Source of the DNA: CAWCDJ01 sp963796675
GTDB taxonomy: Bacteria > Acidobacteriota > Terriglobia > Bryobacterales > Bryobacteraceae
Assembly: GCA_963796675.1 (NCBI GenBank)
Contig: CAWCMS010000005.1
Location: 620,001 to 684,000 of the forward strand
Direction of reading: 5' to 3'
DNA: 64,000 bases
Position numbers and translations under genes: made by a program. The notes beneath the pieces were generated by a model that saw nothing but the letters and a program-made list of their open reading frames with translations, made no database searches and was not told the origin of the DNA. Shown here in pieces: positions 27,236 to 35,579 of this stretch (within the stretch, counting starts at the first letter, position 1; each line of letters begins with the position of its first letter).

Positions 27236-27559
27236 CTAGGCGTCGGACCTCAATGCCGTTGCTACCGGCCCTCGAGTCAATGCCGTAATCTCGGGCATGA
27301 CTTCGAACTGCTTGATCGAAATGTTCCGTACCAGCGGTATCTCTCTCAGCTTTGCCACTAACGGACCGTTCACATACGCATCCAGGGACGCCTGGCTATC
27401 GAATAGATAGATACCGCCGGCTTCTTGAGTAGCCGGGTTGAGAAGCCAGATCTTCCAAGTTAGTCCAGGCACATCGAGAAAGGCTGGCGCGACGGAATCA
27501 GCCATCTTCTGATATTCCGCAGCAGGCACATTGAGATTGAAATTGATCTGCAGAATCAT
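27236..27559 (-). CDS. YdhR-like putative monooxygenase (dimeric alpha+beta barrel)
   Basis: A 107-residue cytoplasmic protein of the YdhR family: MILQINFNLNVPAAEYQKMA, FLDVPGLTWKIWLLNPATQE, AGGIYLFDSQASLDAYV and ISIKQFEVMPEIT. The family has the ferredoxin-like fold of small quinol-type monooxygenases, but activity is not established. ATG 27559 is chosen as family start, with GGAGGAG 9 bases upstream; an upstream ATG at 27592 adds 11 unrelated residues. It stands alone between the convergent ion-channel gene and the sulfatase. Confidence 0.82.
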   Translation of the reverse strand: MILQINFNLNVPAAEYQKMADSVAPAFLDVPGLTWKIWLLNPATQEAGGIYLFDSQASLDAYVNGPLVAKLREIPLVRNISIKQFEVMPEITALTRGPVATALRSDA

Positions 27560-27631
27560 GGGAAACGCATCTCCTCCGTGTCTGGAGATCATATCATTGA
27601 CGCTCTTCGGGAAACCGTATTTTTAGTCCCA

Positions 27632-29092
27632 CTAATTCTCCGGGATTTCGAAATGGTCTCCCGTATCTGCCATCCACTGTTTCAATCGTGCAATCAACTT
27701 CTGGCGCTCGGGGCGATAGTGATCTAACTGGGCGACATTCACCTCTTCATATGGATCGTCGTTGAGATTGAACTGCAGCCACGAGCGGTTCTCGAAGCAC
27801 ACGTACTTCCAGCCGTCGCGCGTGACGATACCGCGGTAGGGAGTATTCAGCGTGTCCGCCTGGCCGGTCGGCACCACGCACTGCAAGAATGCGGAATCCG
27901 GATCCGAAGTGCGGGGCGGCCCGCCGATGCGGTGGTAGGAGAGGTCGGCGCCCTCCATCCATTCGGGCTTGCGGATGCCGCACAGGCCGAGCGTGGTGGG
28001 CGCGATGTCGACGTGGTTCGAGAGCACAGGCATGCGGCCGGTCCGCCATGGCGCGTAGCGCGGCACACCGCCCGAGATGATAAACGGCGTGCGGATCGCC
28101 TCCTCGTAGGGACACACCTTGCGCCACATGCCGTGGGAGCCGTGCATATCGCCGTGATCGGCGAAGAAGAAGACGTGGGTATCGGAGAGAAGGCTGGTCT
28201 GCTCCAGCGTCTCGATGACGCGGCCATAGTTCCAGTCGAGGTTCTCGATCATGGCGTAATATCCGGCCAGGTCGCGGCGCACCTGTTGCTGCATCGCGGG
28301 GACGTGCGCCACGTCGGGACGCAGTACGAGACGCTCCGGATTGTAATTGGCCATGAAGCGCTCGGGCGCCACGTACGGATCGTGCGGCGGCTGGACGCTC
28401 AGAATCGCGAAGAACGGCTTGGCAGCCGCGGCGGCGTTCTTGCGCTCGGCGGCGCGGTCCTTCACGTAGCCGATCAGCAGGTTCGTCAACTCGTCGGTTT
28501 CGTAGCCGGGCAGGCGGTAGTGGAACGCGCTGGGACCGCTGCCGCCGTGGACCCAGCAATCCCACTGGCTGTTGTTGTTCTCGTAGCCGGTCCAGGATTC
28601 GAAGCCGCCGCGGCGCGCGGGGTCGGTGATGAAGAAGGCGGCGCGGCCGTTGCGCTCGTGAAATCCGCCCAGGTGCCACTTGCCGAAGTACGCGGTGCGG
28701 TAGCCGTTCGAGTTGAAGACGTCGGCGATCGTCTTCTGCCCCTCCGGCAGCGGGTACTCGTGGCCGGGGACGCAGTGGTGCGGATAGCGCCCGCTGAGCA
28801 TGGAACCGCGGAAGGGGCAGCAGAGCGGAAAGCCCGAGAGGTGATTGCTGAATACGGCGCCGTTGACGCCGGCGCGGTCGAAGTTGGGAGTGCGCGCATT
28901 GGGGTCGCCGTTCGACGCGATGGCCTGCGCGCGGAACTGGTCGCCGAGAATCCAGATGACGTTGGGCCGGGGATTGGGCGCGGGCTCAGCGACGTGATGG
29001 CCCGCCGGCGGAAGCTGGCTCTCCTGCGCGACCGCTCCGAGAGCGCCGGCCGAACCAAGCGACACGGCCTGGACAAACGTTCTGCGGTTCAT
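27632..29092 (-). CDS. Tat-exported sulfatase (type I)
   Basis: A 486-residue alkaline-phosphatase-superfamily sulfatase. Signal MNRRTFVQAVSLGSAGALG is Tat-like. The metal motif is NVIWILGDQFRA. The formylglycine signature is LCCPFRGSMLSGR, where the first Cys of C-C-P-F-R would be converted to formylglycine; the usual fourth position Ser/Ala is Phe here. GKWHLGGF and FFADHGDMHGSHGMW (metal Asp/His) follow. It should cleave sulfate esters of extracellular glycans. The long antisense open frame over it is a composition artefact. A sulfatase of different sequence lies at 62 kb. Confidence 0.9.
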   Translation of the reverse strand: MNRRTFVQAVSLGSAGALGAVAQESQLPPAGHHVAEPAPNPRPNVIWILGDQFRAQAIASNGDPNARTPNFDRAGVNGAVFSNHLSGFPLCCPFRGSMLSGRYPHHCVPGHEYPLPEGQKTIADVFNSNGYRTAYFGKWHLGGFHERNGRAAFFITDPARRGGFESWTGYENNNSQWDCWVHGGSGPSAFHYRLPGYETDELTNLLIGYVKDRAAERKNAAAAAKPFFAILSVQPPHDPYVAPERFMANYNPERLVLRPDVAHVPAMQQQVRRDLAGYYAMIENLDWNYGRVIETLEQTSLLSDTHVFFFADHGDMHGSHGMWRKVCPYEEAIRTPFIISGGVPRYAPWRTGRMPVLSNHVDIAPTTLGLCGIRKPEWMEGADLSYHRIGGPPRTSDPDSAFLQCVVPTGQADTLNTPYRGIVTRDGWKYVCFENRSWLQFNLNDDPYEEVNVAQLDHYRPERQKLIARLKQWMADTGDHFEIPEN

Positions 29093-29239
29093 ACGCTCCA
29101 GTTTCGCCGATTGCGGCGATGACGGCGCGCCAATCTTCCGAAATCTTATCGGGAGCCCCTATTGACGCGGCTTACGCGCAAGTAGCAGATCGACGCGCGG
29201 AGGGGCGCCGCGGTATTCTGGAAACACCGGAGGGTACTC

Positions 29240-29750
29240 ATGGGATTCTCTTTGAAAGTAAACGGCCGAGCCGCGACCGTCGACGCCCCGCCGGACATGC
29301 CGCTGCTCTGGGTGCTGCGGGATGTCCTCCACTTGCACGGCACCAAGTACGGGTGCGGCATCGGGCAATGCGGCGCGTGCACGGTGCTGCTGGGCGGGAA
29401 GGCGGTCCGCTCCTGCCTGACGCCGGTCTCCGCTGTCGGAAGCTCAGGCCATCACGACCATCGAAGGGCTTTCGCCGGACGGCACGCATCCGCTGCAGGC
29501 CGCATGGAACGAGGTGGATGTTCCGCAGTGCGGATATTGCCAGGCGGGGCAGATCATGTCGGCGGCCGCGCTGCTGGCCCACAACCCGAAGCCGAGCGAC
29601 CACGATATCGAGTCCGCGATGAACGGCAACCTGTGCCGCTGCGGAACCTATCTGCGGATCCGCGAGGCCATACACCTGGCGGCGTCGATGAACGCGGGCG
29701 GCCTGGCGCAACGCGGCCCCGAGCCAGGAGAAGTGAGGAGACTGCCATGA
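29240..29750 (+). CDS. iorA: 2Fe-2S subunit of a molybdenum hydroxylase (IorA-like), one frameshift
   Basis: Small iron-sulfur subunit of the isoquinoline 1-oxidoreductase / aldehyde oxidase type. The plant-ferredoxin domain has KYGCGIGQCGACTVL and the second cluster domain has PQCGYCQAGQIM and GNLCRCGTYLRIREAI. The reading frame shifts once near 29444: removing one T (agctcagg) gives AVGSQAITTIEGLSPDG, the family sequence. Corrected length is about 169 residues, normal for IorA. GGAGGG precedes the ATG. The last codon overlaps iorB as ATGA (29747-29750), so the pair is coupled. It transfers electrons from the molybdopterin subunit to an acceptor. Confidence 0.83.
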
Positions 29751-31990
29751 ATCTGGAACGCCGCTCTTTTCTCAAGATCAGCGCGCTGGCCGGTGGAGGC
29801 GTGCTCTTCAGTCTCGGATTGGAACGCGAGGCTCGCGCGCAGGGGCGCGGCGGGCCGCAGACTACCGCCCGATCCGCACAACTACATCAAGGTGGCCAAC
29901 GACGGCACGGTCACCATCATGGCCAAGAATCCCGAGGTCGGCCAGGGCATCAAGACCATGCTGCCGATGCTGATCGCGGAGGAACTGGATGTCGATTGGA
30001 AGTTCGGTAAAGGTCGAGCAGGCCGATTTCGACGATAAGCGGTTCGCGGCGCAGATGGCCGGCGGCAGCACGGCGACTCCGATCAACTGGACGCCGATGC
30101 GGCAGGTGGGCGCGGCGGGGCGGCAACTCTTCGTCACCGCGGCGGCGCAGACGTGGAGCGTGCCGGCGGAGGAATGCACGACGGCTTCGGGGCGCGTGAT
30201 CCACAAAGCGTCGAACCGGTCGGCGGGCTACGGCGAGCTGGCCGCGAAGGTCGCAGCGCTCCCGGCGCCCAATATCGCGGGCCTGAAGCTGAAGGACCCG
30301 TCCGAGTACCGCATCATCGGCCACACGCAGCCCGGCGTGGAGACGAAGAAGATCGTCACCGGCAAGCCGTCTATCGCGATCGACGTGGAAGTGCCGGGCA
30401 TGCTGTATGCCGTCTTCCAGAAGTGCGCCGTGTTCGGCGGCAAGGTGGCCAAGCGCCAACCTGGACGAGATCCGCAAGATGCCGGGCGTGAAGCAGGCGT
30501 TCGTGGTGGAGCGTCCCGTGATCACGGAGGCGGTGCTGCCCGGCGATCCGGGACTGGAAAACGGCATCGCGATTCTGGCGGAGACCTGGTGGCATGCGCA
30601 ATCGGCGCGGAAGAAACTGAAGGTGACGTGGAACGAAGGGCCTCGCGCCAGCCAGAGCACGGCAGAGTTCGCGCAGCGCGCCGAGGAGATGAGCAAGCAG
30701 GCGCCGCAGCGCACGATCCGCGCGGATGGCGATGCGGAGGGCACGCTGCAAGAGCGCGGCGAAGGTGGTGGAGGCGGCGTATTCCTATCCGTTCATTTCG
30801 CACGCGCCGCTCGAACCGCAGGGCGCGACGGCGCATTTGAACGACGGCAAGATCGAAATCTGGACCAACAGCCAGAAGCCCGGCTCGGGCCGGCGCCTGC
30901 GTAGCGCAGACGCTGGGGATCTCCGAGCAGGACGTGCAGCTGCACATGGTGCGCGGCGGCGGCGGATTCGGCCGCCGTCTGACCAACGACTACATGGTGG
31001 AAGCGGCGTACATCGCCGGCAGGCCGGCGTTCCCGTGAAGCTGCTGTGGGCGCGGGAAGACGACATGGCGCACGACTACTACCGTCCCGGCGGCTTCCAG
31101 TATCTGAAGGCCGGGCTCGACGCCTCGGGCAAGCTCGTGGCCTGGCGCAACCACTTCATCAGCTACGGCGAAGGCGAACGCTTTGTGGCATCGGGCGCCA
31201 TGGGGCCGACGGAGTTTCCGCAGCGCTTCATTCCGAACTACGCGCTGCACGCTTCGGTGCAGCCGCTGGGGATCCGTACCGGCGCTCTGCGCGCGCCCAG
31301 CAGCAACGCGTTCGCGTTCGTGATTCAGTCATTCCTCGACGAACTGGCGCACGCGGCGGGTAAGGACCCGGTGGAGTTCCGCCTGGAACTGCTGAGCGCC
31401 GGAGCGGAGCAGCCGGAAGCCCCGCCCGCGGGCGGACGCGGAGGCTTCGCGCCTCCGGGACTGAACGCCGACCGCATGAAAGGCGTGCTGCAGCTGGTGG
31501 CCGAGAAATCGAACTGGGGCAAACGGCAACTTGCCGAAGGGCACCGGCATGGGCGTGGCGTTCCATTTCAGCCATCAGCGGCTACTTCGCCGAAGTGGCC
31601 GAGGTGACGGTGAACGCGGCGAACAAGATCAGGGTAAACAAAGTCTGGGTGGCGGGCGATGTGGGCAGCACGATCATCAACCCGGGCGCGGCCGAAAACA
31701 TCGTGCAGGGTGGCATCATCGACGGCCTGAGCGAGATGATGAACCAGGAGATCACCCTCGAAAAGGGCGCCGTGGTGCAGACCAATTATCACCAGCACAC
31801 GATGATGCGGCTGGCGCAGGCGCCGCCGGAGATCGAAGTCCACTTCCTGAAGACCGAGTATCCGCCGACCGGGCTGGGAGAACCGGCGCTGCCGCCCATT
31901 CTTCCCGCGGTGGGCAACGCTGTATTCGCCGCTACGGGCAAGAGGGTCCGCACGATGCCGTTCGCGAAGTCGGGCTTCGCTTGGGCGTAG
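29747..31990 (+). CDS. iorB: Molybdopterin subunit of aldehyde oxidase/IorB family, multiple frameshifts
   Basis: Large catalytic subunit, Tat-exported (NLERRSFLKISALAGGGVLF). Recognisable family segments in order: NYIKVANDGTVTIMAKNPEVG, GYGELAAKVAALPAP, LKDPSEYRIIG, AFVVERPVITEAVLPGD, AAYSYPFISHAPLEPQGATA, RGGGGFGRRLTNDY, KLLWAREDDMAHDYYRPGG, IRTGALRAPSSNAFAF and PPTGLGEPALPPILPAVGNA (catalytic Glu). Frame changes lie near 29867, 30006, 30451, 30749, 30900, 31021, 31531 and 31579; seven are repaired by deleting one base and one (31021) by adding one. The total length then fits about 747 residues, normal for IorB. I think these are consensus errors rather than decay, but cannot prove it. Confidence 0.8.
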
Positions 31991-32698
31991 TCCGGCTCTT
32001 GCTGTGTGCCGCGCTGCTGACGTTGGGCGCCCGCGCGCAGGACGAGCGCAGCGTCGCGTCACCCGATGGGCAACTGGAGGTGCGGCTGTTCGTCGCGCAG
32101 CCTGACGGCGAACTGCCGCACCTGGCGTACGAGGTCCGCTACCACGGGCGGACGATCATCGAGCCGTCATTGCTGGCGCTGCACATCCACAACCAGGAGC
32201 CGATGCTGGGGGAGAACGACGGCCTGATCGCGTCCGCAGCATGGCCCGGCGAGCGGACCGTACCGCTGGCTGACGGCGGATTACATGCAGAACGGATCGA
32301 TCGGACGGCTGATCAATGTCGAGGTGCGGGTGTGGAATGACGCGGTGGCCTTCCGCTACGTGATTCCGCGCTCGACCGCGCTCGACGAGATTCTGATCGA
32401 AGACGAGCTGACGGAGTTTCGCGTGGCCGGGGGCGGCAAGCCGTCCTCGCTCGTACTGCCCGCGGCGATTCGGGAGCCGGGAGGCCAATGGATCGGGATC
32501 TCGGAGGTGCCGCGCGGCGGGTTCCCGCGGATGTCGCTGGTGCGCGACGATGGCGCGACGGCCGCGCACCTCGAGCGTGCTACTGCCGATCCGCTCGTGG
32601 CATTCGAAGGCAGGACGCCGCTGGTCTGTCCGTGGCGCGTGCTGACGGTGGGGGCCGATCGCGAGACCGTACTGCGCAACACCGACCGCGGGCTCTGA
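31981..32698 (+). CDS. Exported GH97 N-terminal-domain-like protein without catalytic barrel, frameshifted
   Basis: Begins with a TTG at 31981 overlapping the iorB stop, giving a signal peptide (VVRLLLCAALLTLGARAQ). SVASPDGQLEVRLFV, LAYEVRYHGRTIIEPSLLAL and, in another frame from about 32261, YRWLTADYMQNGSIGRLINV, VRVWNDAVAFRYVIP and VAFEGRTPLVCPWRVL match the N-terminal beta-sandwich of family 97 glycosidases. It stops where the (beta/alpha)8 catalytic barrel should begin. It may be a truncated GH97 pseudogene or a free sugar-binding module. One indel lies near 32255-32265. Confidence 0.62.
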
Positions 32699-32722
32699 AC
32701 CACGTAAGATCGAGGTGAACCA

Positions 32723-33786
32723 ATGCGATTGGACATATGTATCTGGCCGTCCGGCCTCCGCGTCAGTCCATTTTGCCTCGGGGCGATGACCTTTGGCGAA
32801 GATCTGGGCTGGGGACGAGCGTTGAAGAATCGCGGAGATTATCGACCGTTCGTCGAACACCGCGGCAACTCACGAAGCGGCGAACTTTTATAAAGAGCCA
32901 CTCGTAGAAGATCACGGGGACCATATCGGGAAGCATCCCGCCGCTCGCGCTGGTTCTGCTGCGAGATCAGCGGCAACTCTACCCCGGGATCAACGGTGCG
33001 GATCCGTCCTGCAAGTCGATCTTCTCGGCAGTGCGACAATCGGCGCTGCTCTGCACGATCGATTACATTGACCTATGGCCTGGACAATTGGGAGGTCTAC
33101 ACGTCCGATCGTCAATCCCAGACCCAACGTGCGTAATGCTCACGGTGCGGGCGTCGGCAAGGTCCCGCAACCGGAGCTTCGCGTAGACGCCGGCTGGAAG
33201 ATTGCGGAAGAGTCAACTTGACGACCCGTTTCCGCGGGAGGCCGGAGTTATGGACTGCAGATCGAATACCGCTGCTCCAGCGGACCGTGGAGCAGGACTG
33301 TGTCGAGGGCGCTGGAATGGGCTGGAACAGCCTGGTCTTCGTGAAGAGCGGCGCGCTCAGCGTGCATTGATACTCGCGGAGGGCGCGGATTGCCAGGCGC
33401 GCGTATCGTGTGGGCGCCTCGGAGGGCAAGACAGTAGGGCACTACCAACCATCTGCGTCATGCGATTTAGAATGTCGCCGGAGTTGGCGCACGGGAGCAC
33501 GCCCGCCAGCATTGCGCTCGCCTGGGTGCAGGGACGCCCGGGCGTAGCATCCACCATCATCGGTGCGCGGCGCATGGCTCAGCTCGAAGACAACGTGCAG
33601 GCGCTCGATGTCGTGCTCACGCCGGAAGAGCGGGGCCGGCTCGATTCGATGACGCAGCCGAAGTTCGGTTTCCCGCAGAGCATGCAGCCGATGTTCTCCG
33701 CGATTCACAACGGCGGAACGACCGTGAACGGAGTCTATGCGCCGACGTCCCCCTTCGTAATGCAAGAAGGCGATAAGCCGTACTGA
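32723..33786 (+). pseudogene. Decayed aldo/keto reductase
   Basis: The start SGLRVSPFCLGAMTFGEDLGWG is the aldo/keto reductase N-terminus. Scattered pieces follow in several frames: KSHS..KI..GDHIGKHPA near 32885-32945, DYIDLW near 33063, LQIEYR and LQRTVEQD near 33257-33300, KSGALS near 33345. The C-terminus from about 33480 is open: STPASIALAWVQGRPGVAST, IIGARRMAQLEDNVQAL, LTPEERGRLDSM to GDKPY. The catalytic Asp/Tyr/Lys/His region is destroyed, with stops and short losses. A 34-base piece identical to the end of mtgA sits at 33450-33483. Confidence 0.82.
33450..33483. repeat. 34-base copy of the mtgA 3' end
   Basis: 33450-33483 equals the reverse complement of 61993-62026 with one mismatch (T/C). 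With the flanking ctacca-cc the match extends across the mtgA stop codon with one indel. It encodes SGDILNRMTQM on the minus strand, the C-terminus of MtgA, inside the aldo/keto reductase remnant. Confidence 0.85.
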
Positions 33787-33805
33787 GCCGGGATGATCAC
33801 AAAAC

Positions 33806-33850
33806 TGTGGGGCAGACTTAGTCTGCAGCGGGCTTTAGCCGCCTGTAGGC
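33806..33850. repeat. GTGGGGC-starting hairpin repeat, copy A
   Basis: CTGTGGGGC is followed by the stem GCAGAC-tta-GTCTGC (33812-33826) and the imperfect stem gcgggctttagccgc (33828-33842). Same plan as the fuller element at 63595-63686. Confidence 0.6.
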
Positions 33851-33886
33851 CGTCACGACCCATGCGAAGAGCTCACGCTGCGGACG

Positions 33887-35227
33887 CTATGATCGCCCCC
33901 AGCCAACCTGATCCTCACGCCGCTTGATCGCGGGAACTGCCGCGCGAACCGCTGACTCGGCCGAGGGAGTGGCGGGTATAATCCGGCGAGAATCAAAGTG
34001 GGCGCCACTGAAGAAGAGGAATCTCTCGCCCCGCTTTGGATACGAAGGCCCAAGGGGGTTGGTTATTTCCCCAGTCGGCGAAGCGATCCTCCGTCTGTAG
34101 CGTATCGCCGTCATTTCGGAGGCGTCCGGGTGGCCGCGGATCACCTCTCTCAGTCGATAGTCCGTCACAATCTCTTGCGTACGGTCTCCCTCATCGTTGA
34201 TTGCTTGCGATCGGGAATCGACCACTTCCAGGAGCGACACATTTAAATCCGGCAACGTTCGGACGCGCCCGTCGACGATTCTATCGGGACAAGGATTCTC
34301 CGAGCGAAGACGCACCGCCGTTGCATCAGCGATTGCCAGTTGGTCCGACCACAGCAGGGGGACGACCTGGCGCACTGACTTGCACCCCCAAATATCCCAG
34401 AAGCAACTGAGATCGATCGAAAAGGCGTGAGAGATCAGTTCGCGCGGCGCATTGGCGGTAAATGCAACGGCAATCGCGGAATCGCTGCCCGCTAACCAGG
34501 AGAACTGTCCCGCAACTGCACCAAATCGAAAATCGGGATTCTCGTCATCTACGCTCTTTATCGCCATACTCTTGTTGCGCGTCCAGAATCCGTGCATGCT
34601 GCGAACAAGAACCAGCTCGCTTGCGGGCCAGCCGAAAAACACGTCCGGTTCCAAGTTGTACGAAGTGCCCGACACCACGCCATTCCAGATGGTCACGCAA
34701 GCGCCAAACGTCAGGTGCCGCCAGCCGAGTACATACGCCACCTTGAACGGCAATTCCATAGCAGCCCATTTGTCCTGAATCGGGCGCTCTGCCGGCCGCG
34801 GCCGCCGCAACGAGAAGAAAGACTCAGGGACCCATCGCATGGCGTACCGCATTCCTCGCCCGTCCCCGTCGTTTGTGATGTTCACGCAATACTGCCGCTC
34901 AACGCCTGATGCAGTTTGTATCTCGTGGCTACGCAGGTATGGCACCAGCATTTGGAGTTGGCCCTCTGTGGTCCGGTCTACGCGGAGCTGCGCCAGTCCG
35001 GCCAGAACGGCCTGAATCCTGCGCGTTAGAAGATACGAACGACACCGCAAGACGGCTGAGAGAGCGAGGCACGTCAAGAATGCGACGGTATAGGCGCGCC
35101 GAGCCCCACGGCCCGAGACACCCCGCCAAACTGCTACCAGCCAAGAGAGCAATCTTTGCCCGTTCATATTCAGAAGGGAGACTCCGAGAGATCGCCCTAC
35201 CTTCGAATTAGACACCGCTGACGACAC
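33887..35227 (-). CDS. Uncharacterised membrane-anchored protein
   Basis: 446 residues if ATG 35227 is used; ATG 35167 (MNGQRLLSWLV) is an alternative. One hydrophobic segment near residues 47-62 (YTVAFLTCLALSAVL) suggests a signal anchor; the rest is outside or in the cytoplasm and holds no motif I know. It has several Trp/Tyr-rich beta-like stretches (FKVAYVLGWRHLTFGACVTI, FSIDLSCFWDIWG) and an Arg-rich C-terminus. It is flanked on both sides by GTGGGGC-type hairpin repeats (33806-33850, 35313-35346) and by gene remnants, so it may be an inserted unit. Composition is less GC-rich than its neighbours. No function assigned. Confidence 0.55.
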   Translation of the reverse strand: MSSAVSNSKVGRSLGVSLLNMNGQRLLSWLVAVWRGVSGRGARRAYTVAFLTCLALSAVLRCRSYLLTRRIQAVLAGLAQLRVDRTTEGQLQMLVPYLRSHEIQTASGVERQYCVNITNDGDGRGMRYAMRWVPESFFSLRRPRPAERPIQDKWAAMELPFKVAYVLGWRHLTFGACVTIWNGVVSGTSYNLEPDVFFGWPASELVLVRSMHGFWTRNKSMAIKSVDDENPDFRFGAVAGQFSWLAGSDSAIAVAFTANAPRELISHAFSIDLSCFWDIWGCKSVRQVVPLLWSDQLAIADATAVRLRSENPCPDRIVDGRVRTLPDLNVSLLEVVDSRSQAINDEGDRTQEIVTDYRLREVIRGHPDASEMTAIRYRRRIASPTGEITNPLGPSYPKRGERFLFFSGAHFDSRRIIPATPSAESAVRAAVPAIKRREDQVGWGRS

Positions 35228-35312
35228 GGTGGCTACTAACTTTGGTGAAGAAAACCAAAGGGAGGTTCACGCAAGGGCAGCTCGCCGACGGAAATCGCAA
35301 ACACCCTGCAGA

Positions 35313-35346
35313 GCTGGGGCAGAGCGAAGCTGCCTGTCGCAGGCAG
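35313..35346. repeat. TGGGGCAG hairpin repeat, copy B
   Basis: TGGGGCAGAG followed by the perfect stem CTGCCTG-tcg-CAGGCAG (35330-35346). It ends exactly where homology to the sulfatase begins (GATCACGG), so it marks a junction. Confidence 0.5.
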
Positions 35347-35576
35347 ATCACGGCATCTATCTCAAGGGCCCTTACTTCTACGAGTGCGCCATCCACGTGC
35401 CGACTGATGATCCGGGGGCCGAAGGGCCATCGCGCCGGATTGAACGTGGACGCGCACGTGGAACTGGTCGACGTCGCCCAACTCGCGCGATGCGAAGGAG
35501 TCGATGTTGGTGGAACTGGCCGGGCGAAAGACGGAGACGATCGATCCGCTGCCGGATCGCAACGCACCCTGGTAGG
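35345..35576 (+). pseudogene. Sulfatase remnant with internal deletion
   Basis: Homologous to two parts of the sulfatase gene at 62076-63566: first DHGIYLKGPYFYEC to VELVDVA, then the last 25 residues (MLVELAGR, TETIDPLP-RNAPW and stop). The missing 269 bases in between correspond to loss between two GACGTCGCCC direct repeats (in the parent at 62441-62450 and 62172-62181, read on the minus strand). There is also an extra A (gtgccgactgatg). Only the end of the gene is present, without the active site. Confidence 0.85.
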
Positions 35577-35579
35577 GGA

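Noticed and set aside
29240..31990. Programmed frameshifting in iorA/iorB
   Set aside because: Eight or nine shifts without slippery sites or downstream structures, and the same type of indels in unrelated genes such as lepB and hisC, point to sequence errors.
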